A stretch of 64,000 nucleotides of DNA from Tetracentron sinense (lineage: Eukaryota; Streptophyta; Magnoliopsida; Trochodendrales; Trochodendraceae), in contig CM026556.1 in assembly GCA_015143295.1 (NCBI GenBank), positions 16,120,547 through 16,184,546 of the forward strand, read 5' to 3'. Every line of letters starts with the position of its first letter. Within the stretch, counting starts at the first letter, position 1. Positions 58,301 to 64,000 of the stretch are shown here, piece by piece. Below the pieces are notes generated by a model that was not told where the DNA came from, made no database searches, and saw only the letters and a list, made by a program, of their open reading frames with translations. A program made the translations under genes and the position numbers.

Positions 58301-58679
58301 TGTTATGCGATTCGGGAAGAGAGGCAAGCTTAGCCCGAGATATGTGGGTCCGTTCGAGATCATTACTCGAGTTGGTGAGGTAGCTTACCGAGTTGCCTTG
58401 CCCGCTCACATGGCGGCGATCCACAACGTATTTCACATCTCCATGCTTCAGAAGTATATCCCGGATCCTTCTCATGTCATCGAGCTCGATCCGATAGAGA
58501 TCCGAGAGGACTTCACCCTAGTTGAACAACCGGTGCAGATCTTGGATAGGCGAGATCAAGTCTTGCGCAACAAGACCGTTCCCTTGGTCTTGGTAAGGTG
58601 GCAACACCATTCAAGGGAGGAAGCTACTTGGGAACGAGAAGCCGAAGTACGAGAAAAGTACCCTCATTTATTTGTTTAA
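55359..58679 (+). pseudogene. Pol region of Tekay K
   Basis: Protease [16 protein letters not shown] (about 55388), reverse transcriptase (about 55790-56520) with [11 protein letters not shown] and FIDDILVYS, RNase H with [11 protein letters not shown] (about 56785), integrase with zinc site (HPGGTKMY...[11 protein letters not shown], about 57455-57575) and core ([27 protein letters not shown]), and chromodomain [17 protein letters not shown] (about 58620-58675). Looks broken. Closely parallel to D throughout. Confidence 0.87.
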
Positions 58680-58770
58680 GGCCTTGACATTCCCTTGTAT
58701 TTTGTTATAGTTTTACGCAGGTATGTATCTTCCAAATTTCGGGGACGAAATTTTTGTAAGGGGGGGAGAA

Positions 58771-61177
58771 TGTAGCACCCCGGACTTTTTCCAACTTTAA
58801 TGAATAGCATTTTCGTTACCAATTGGCCTTCCTCATAGTATAATAAATAAATAAGGGAGAAATCAGAAATTCCAAAACTTCAGAAATGTCCGTTTTCAAG
58901 AGACGAATCCAACGCAAGTCGAATCGTCGAAATCGGACGAACGAGTCAAAAGATATGGCCAAAACAGTGGAACCTGCAGAGCACCGATCGCTCGGTCCTC
59001 ATCAGCGATCGATCGGTCCAAAACCGATCGATCGGTGGCTATCGACTGGACAGAAATTTTGTATGGGGAAATTTTCCAGAGAACATGTTTTTGACCGGTC
59101 GATCGGTCAATAACACCGATCGCTCGGTAGGCAACCGATCGATCGGTCATAAGCACCGATCGCTCGGTCTATCGAGTTTTTGCAGAATTTTTAGTAAGGG
59201 CGTTTTCATCTTTTGGGTGTTAACCCTTACCCCTAAGGGCTTGCCCGAGCCTTTAGGGCTTCATTCACCTCACTTAGAAGGTTTTGAGAGAGAAGAAGAG
59301 AAGAGAAGGGGGATTTACATCTAGGGTTTTCCACTTGAGAGAATCAAGGGTTTTAGAACCCTAGAACTGTTCTAAAGGCTTGGATTCTCCAAATCCAACC
59401 TCAAGCTCGTGTGCAGTACCTCTTCCAAGCTAGGGCAGCGTTTCTACATCATCCTCAAGGATTTTTCTTTCCCTTTTCAAGGTTAGTACACTCTTCCTAG
59501 TTACTTTGGTAATAACCTAGGATTTTTCTAAGTAAATATGTGTTGGATCTTCCCCATTGCTCCCTTGTGTTGGTATATGCTAAATCCCTAAAACATAAAC
59601 AAGATAATACAAACAAATGGTGGAATGTATGAATGGATGAGGAGTGGAGGCGATTGGATGCCATGTTGTGATGTGTTGAATGATGGGAAAAATGGTGGAA
59701 GGGCATATTACACATAATGAACACACCCCAAGTGTTTGATGAAATATTCGAATGAGAAAATATGAAATAACTAAAGGTAAAAAGGTTGAATACCACATGT
59801 TTGATAGAATGCATGAATAAACTAAGATTTGAAAGCATGAGTCACATAAATGTTCCCCATTTGGCAAGTTGTATGCATGTGTTTATTTCGCTTCTTAAAT
59901 TCTCATGTGAGTTGGGAATTGTTAAAATGCTATATGTCATCATGATTTCACGATTGCTATGCACGAGCACATATGTAGATGGAGGATATTGTCAAGGAGG
60001 TTGGTAGCTCAGGATTATGTGGGTGCTAGCCTCGGGCTCATAAGAAACGTATTGCATTGTCAAGGGGGTTGGTAGCCCAGGGATCATGCGGGTACTAACC
60101 CCTGGCTCATAAGAAAGGACTCGGAAATGTTGCACTGTCAAGGAGGTTGGTAGCCCCGGTTAAGGGTGCTAACCTCTGGCTCATAAGAAAGGAAATGGTA
60201 CTGTCAAGGAGGTTGGTAGTCCCGGTTAAGGGTGCTAACCTCTGGCTCATAAGAAAGGTATTGTACTGTCAAGGGGGTTGGTAGCCCCGGTTAAGGGTGC
60301 TAACCTCTGGCTCATAGGTAAGGTATCGTACTGTCAAGGAGGCTGGTAGCCCAGGGATGTGCGGGTGCTAGCCTCTGGCTCATAAGAAGTGTATTGTACT
60401 GTCAAGGGGGTTGGTAGCCTAGGGATGTGCGGGTGCTAACCCCTGGCTCATAAGAAAGGTATTGTACTGTCAAGGACGTTGGTAGCCCAGGGATATGAGG
60501 GTGCTAACCTCTAACTCATAAGAAATATTAAAAGGACAACTCAAAGAGGAATTGTATGATGCATAGACATGTTTTAGTTTCATAATAATTATGACTTGAT
60601 AAAATGTTTATGTATGAGGTTGCTAGAAATGATTATAAACTATACTCCTCCCATTACTTGTATATGATGTTGTTCGTTATTACCATTGTTAGTTAGGGGC
60701 TTGTACTCGCTGAGTATTCCATGCTCAGCCGTACTTTCATGTCGGCAGGTACCCGAGTCCCTCTCGACATTTGTGATCTGGGTCCTTGGATAGAGGAGGA
60801 CTATGGCGAGAGGGAACCTTATGAGGATCTAGTAGTCGAGCCTCAGGCGGAGGCGAGAGACTTAGACCATTGGCCCCACGGGGGTGACTATTCAGCGAGA
60901 CAGAGTTGTATTTTGTCTTTTGTATTTTGTTAGGTGGGCCTGTCCCCCTTAGGCTTAGACGTGTTGTACATATGTTAAACTTGGAATACTGTTTTGGAAC
61001 TTTAGAAGAAAAAAAAAGAGTTGGTTGCGCTTCCACATTTTATGTTTAGCTTCCGCGCTCTGATTATCATTGTATTAGTATTATATTTTTCCTTGTTCAT
61101 TACAGGATGGTTTGGCAGGTTTGTATAGTCCACCTAAAGTATCCCTAAACTCCTAGGGGGTATTTTGGGGCGTGACA
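58771..61177 (+). repeat. 3' LTR of Tekay K
   Basis: 2,407 bp, uninterrupted, after a purine tract (about 58756-58770). Palindrome array 58983-59168, minisatellite 59991-60530, small ORF 60739-60933. The right target duplication CCATC follows at 61178. Confidence 0.92.
60739..60933 (+). CDS. Conserved LTR small ORF (MSAG peptide), 3' LTR of Tekay K
   Basis: Same 64-codon frame as 53211-53405, differing at two residues of the acidic part by eye and otherwise intact. In a 3' LTR it would not be part of the leader of K's own RNA. Confidence 0.4.
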   Translation: MSAGTRVPLDICDLGPWIEEDYGEREPYEDLVVEPQAEARDLDHWPHGGDYSARQSCILSFVFC

Positions 61178-61182
61178 CCATC

Positions 61183-61628
61183 TCTCCACCAAGAATTTCC
61201 AATTCATTCAATAAGTCCATCATCTTTATAATGTGTTCCCTGACTGGAGTTCCCTCAACCATCTTAGTGTTAACAAGGGATTTCAACTTTACTTGTCGAG
61301 CTAACCTATTTTGCTCACCAAACATCTCATGAAGGTTTCGCAAAATGTCAGAAGCCTTATCCATGTGTTCATGCTGGCTTTGCAAAATGTTAGACAGCGA
61401 AGCTAGTATGAAACACTTGATCATCTGATTGGACATCTCCCATTGTTCTAACTCAGCCTTTTGGGCCGGTGAAGCATCTGGAGGAATTTCGGGCTTAGGT
61501 GTCTTAAGACATAGGTCAAGGTAATCCATGGCAAACACAATTCTAATCTTTCTTTTCCAATCTACATAGTTAGTTCCTACTAACTTTTCATCACGAAGAA
61601 TTTCAGTTAATGGGTGTAGGCCTGTCAT
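61183..61628 (-). pseudogene. Gag N-terminal part of Angela-type element J
   Basis: Starts MTGLHPLTEILRDEKLVGTN (61628) with the UBN2-type gag domain of Ty1/copia: YVDWKRKIRIVFAMDYLD, WEMSNQMIKCFILASLSN, LHEMFGEQNRLARQ. It stops at the edge of K; the remainder of gag lies at 49321-48844. Confidence 0.85.
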
Positions 61629-62970
61629 GAACTAATCAAATGACAAATAAGACAGTATTAGTGATCTATTGTATTCATTAATACCAATTAGATTATGGGT
61701 TTGTTTCTAATAGTATTGCCAATTTGGGAAGAATTAATTGGCATCGAAAACCTAGACACTGGCTTAATGTGATCCTGCCTTTGGGAACATCATCACGTCA
61801 CCTTGATTAAGCAGATAGAAACTATCTTCTCCAATTTCACAGATCTCATCTTGTGAATTCTGGAGTATTCGATCTACTGTCTGATCTATAAGGGATGTTA
61901 TACTCACGCTTTGGCGTTATTGTATAATATCTATTATTCATGTGCCCACCTACCATGAACCTAATAAACCCCTAATGAAAGCTCATGCTTTGGCGTTATT
62001 GCTCCCACTATTTGCTTGTTGAGTTTTCACCATATTCACTCATAGGTGAGAGGGATTGGGCCCGGCTTTCACCTATCAGCTTACTCACACTCCCCGCTAT
62101 GGGATCACATAGTGTATGGTAGAAGATCATAATACTTAGGGACTTGTCCCCAGTCTTATATACACATGATATATCTGAAAGTATGCCTCTTTTTAATTTT
62201 AGAAACACAGTTCTTGGGGGCCATACATCGAATCCCAAGATCTGACTAAGATTCTAATTGATTTTATTCAATGAAGTTAGGAATAACATTCACCTTTGTG
62301 ACTTCGAAATTGTTAAGTCAAATCCACGTTAGAATAGTACTTGCAAAACTTCACAAGTGTCAAGTCTCTTGTCGATTCACACGAACCTTCTTTTTCCTTT
62401 AAAGCTTTCTCTAATGGAAGCTAATGGCCCTTCCAAATTTCTAGCTCTAGGAATCATGAATAAAAGATCCAATCTTTATTATCAAGAACCTTTCTTGATG
62501 ATCAAGATCCTTGATCTTCTTCTTCTTGATTATTCAAAACTTAGAACACACAAGAGAAGAAAGGGGAGAGTGGTGACTGTACACCACTAGAGAGAGGGGC
62601 TGAGTGTGAGATTTGAGGAGAGGGGAGAGGTTTCCAAATTTGGAAATTCTGGAAAATATTATTGTGTACCAAGCCTTGGACGTCCACCTCTTTATATAGG
62701 AGAGCTTGGGTTGCTTGCAACTTAAGAGTCCACTTTCTAATCTAATTAGAATTCGTCAATTTGTTTCTAATTCTTGATTTCTCATAATCCAATTAGGAAT
62801 AATCATTAATAGAAACTAACCTTATCCATTAGTGTCCAACTAATCTTATCCTTATCCTAATCCAATTAGGATTCCTTGATTAGTAAGAAACAAATAGAAT
62901 CCTTGTCCAACAAGGAATCTTTAATTAGTAACTAACTCTAACTAACTAACTAACCTTATCTAATAAGAAG
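61629..62970 (-). other. Leader and probable 5' LTR part of Angela-type element J
   Basis: Upstream of the J gag. 61629-62280 looks like leader sequence. About 62290-62970 contains a TATA box CTCCTATATAAAGAGG (about 62695, minus strand) and an AT-rich stretch resembling the composition of the 3' LTR. I could not recognise an initiator-tRNA binding site or good identity to 43610-45826, so the LTR boundary is uncertain. Confidence 0.4.
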
Positions 62971-63272
62971 TGTCGCGACCCAAAACCCACCCTAGGAGTT
63001 AGAGTGAACTTTGGACGACTAATCATGGCTTACATGACTTGCTTGACAAACCAACCTGCGAAAACCCACAGAGCATATACAATAGAGGATGACAGCGGAA
63101 ACATAACTATAAAACACAGCGGAAGTCTAACAACCTCTAAGTATATATACACATGGTCTAAGTTTAATACAAAGGAAATCAAAACAAAGAAAGTGCGGAC
63201 ATGCCCGCCAAAATACATGGAGATAATCGCTCATGCTCACCCACAGCTAATCCACTCAGAATCTAACACCAC

Positions 63273-63392
63273 CTACTGGTAACCCTCTACGGGAGGTTCC
63301 TCCAAAGGCTCCTCGACGTACTCCTCTTCCACCCATGGGCCAGGAGCACAAACATCAAATTGAGCAGCAGCTCCCTCAGAACCTGCCGACAT
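63273..63392 (-). CDS. Conserved LTR small ORF (MSAG peptide), copy in Tekay LTR M
   Basis: 39 codons plus stop at the same place as in B and D, containing FDVCAPGPWVEEEYVEEPLE. Start ATG-TCG-GCA-GGT as in B, D and K. Acidic, no recognised domain. Confidence 0.45.
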   Translation of the reverse strand: MSAGSEGAAAQFDVCAPGPWVEEEYVEEPLEEPPVEGYQ

Positions 63393-63739
63393 AAGAAGTA
63401 CGGCTGAGCATGGAATACTCAGCGGGTACTAAATACTAACCAATAGTCATAGCATAAAAATAGCAATACATAAATCAGGAGCAATTCATATATGTTAGAC
63501 GGAAACAATTCATATCATACAAGGAAGTAAAGCAATATAATTCATCATGTTGCATTCATAAAAGCCGATAACCCTTGAAAACACCGTGCGCTTGACTTGA
63601 CTTAAAGTACCCTTTTCGTGCTTGAAAACTCGTCTTGTCTATCTTGCTTGATTCTTGTATGTCGTGTCATGTCATGCATGTCATGCGTGCTAGCTTGTGA
63701 TCATGTAACTTGTGAGATACACTTGTGAGATATCCTTGT

Positions 63740-63905
63740 GAGATGCGCTTGAGAGATGCCTTGAGAGGGAAGGGAGACCCTTCTTTATGCAATGCACTTG
63801 CGAGGGAAGGGAGACCATTCTTCATGATATGTATGTACTTGCGAGGGAAGGGAGGCCCTTCTTCATGATATGCACTTGTGAGTGAGGGGAGACCCCTCGT
63901 GGAAT
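63740..63905 (-). repeat. Hairpin minisatellite in Tekay LTR M
   Basis: Four units of GAGGGAAGGGAGACCCTTCTT type. In the last one the stem reads GAGGGGAGACCCCTC, both arms changed together relative to GAAGGGAGACCCTTC. Confidence 0.75.
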
Positions 63906-64000
63906 GTTGGTTCTTGTTTTCTTGTGAAAAGCGAGGTAAAACATATCATAGGATATGTCCCACCTCTAACCATGTTCTTGAAAACCTCGATAAATCATGT

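Larger units (their letters stand above)
49322..61177 (+). mobile_element. Tekay element K (Ty3/gypsy chromovirus), both LTRs, with solo LTR L inside
   Basis: A complete insertion bounded by CCATC duplications: 5' LTR (49322-49507 and 51429-53648, split by L), primer site, gag, intron-like spacer, pol with chromodomain, purine tract, 3' LTR (58771-61177). All parts are present but it looks broken, with about five breaks. The LTRs differ by roughly 2-3% by eye, higher in the first 190 bp. Taking usual plant rates this suggests one to a few million years. Confidence 0.92.
43610..62970 (-). mobile_element. Angela/BARE-type element J (Ty1/copia), interrupted by Tekay K
   Basis: Minus strand: leader and probable 5' LTR part (62970-61629), gag start (61628-61183), [Tekay K with target duplication CCATC], rest of gag, protease, integrase, reverse transcriptase, RNase H (49321-45847), purine tract GTGGGAGA and 3' LTR (45826-43610). 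The motif GEASYILGIKI-RDR and GLSQTSY are of the Angela/BARE type. It looks broken, with several breaks (about five to seven). Its left edge lies in the arrays of H, so J inserted into H. Confidence 0.8.
62971..64000 (-). repeat. Tekay LTR M, runs off right edge
   Basis: Minus-strand LTR ending GGGTCGCGACA at 62971, close to the LTR of B. No primer binding site adjoins it on the left, so this is a 3' LTR or a solo LTR, inserted into J. The presumed target bases are AGAAG (62966-62970). Hairpin minisatellite about 63740-63900, conserved hairpin about 63403-63423. Confidence 0.85.

Overview
The window is nuclear DNA of a flowering plant, almost certainly a eudicot or other angiosperm with a repeat-rich genome. 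I find no host gene, tRNA or rRNA gene in it. Essentially all 64 kb is LTR retrotransposons nested in one another. The families are typical of plants: Ty1/copia Sirevirus (SIRE/Maximus type) and Angela/BARE type, and Ty3/gypsy Tekay (Del-type chromovirus) and Tat/Ogre type. Letters A to M are labels used in this annotation only. All element ages, lineages and states are judged by eye.

Left nest (1-38605). Sirevirus A (+, 1-9850) has an uninterrupted gag-pol frame, an uninterrupted envelope-position ORF and a 3' LTR; its 5' end lies off the window. A sits in the gag of Tekay B (-, 9851-13344). B sits in the reverse transcriptase region of Sirevirus C (13345-13708 and 22024-27498). Tekay D (+, 13709-21662) also entered C. 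C lies in the envelope-position ORF of Sirevirus E (27499-30253), and E lies in the gag of Sirevirus F (30254-34043). An older Sirevirus 3' half, G, follows (34044-38605). The left halves of A, B, C, E and F must lie beyond the left edge, in that order.

Right nest (39377-64000). A Tat/Ogre-type 3' end H (-) with three tandem arrays is cut by Angela-type J (-). J's gag holds a two-LTR Tekay element K (+, 49322-61177) with a 5-bp target duplication. K's 5' LTR holds a solo Tekay LTR, L, also with a 5-bp duplication. One more Tekay LTR, M (-), starts at 62971 and runs off the right edge.

What stands out is a shared cis-architecture in the LTRs. (1) Arrays of short perfect palindromes sit about 10-95 bp upstream of the TATA-like box in seven LTRs from both superfamilies. 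Each family has its own palindrome class. The same class recurs next to a TATA box upstream of the envelope-position ORF in Sireviruses A and C. One roughly 185-bp module, three palindromes, a fixed spacer and four palindromes, is collinear in Ty1 (A, C) and Ty3 (D, K, L) LTRs. (2) Tekay LTRs carry family-specific minisatellites whose units are hairpins with compensatory changes. (3) After these comes a conserved hairpin and a conserved small reading frame beginning MSAG and containing PFD-C...PW-EE-Y. Its variation between families is mostly synonymous. (4) Gag and pol of both D and K are separated by a roughly 140-bp intron-like spacer. (5) A 708-bp duplication at 13001-13708 / 21680-22387 preserves the empty site of element D and may be a real rearrangement or an assembly artefact.
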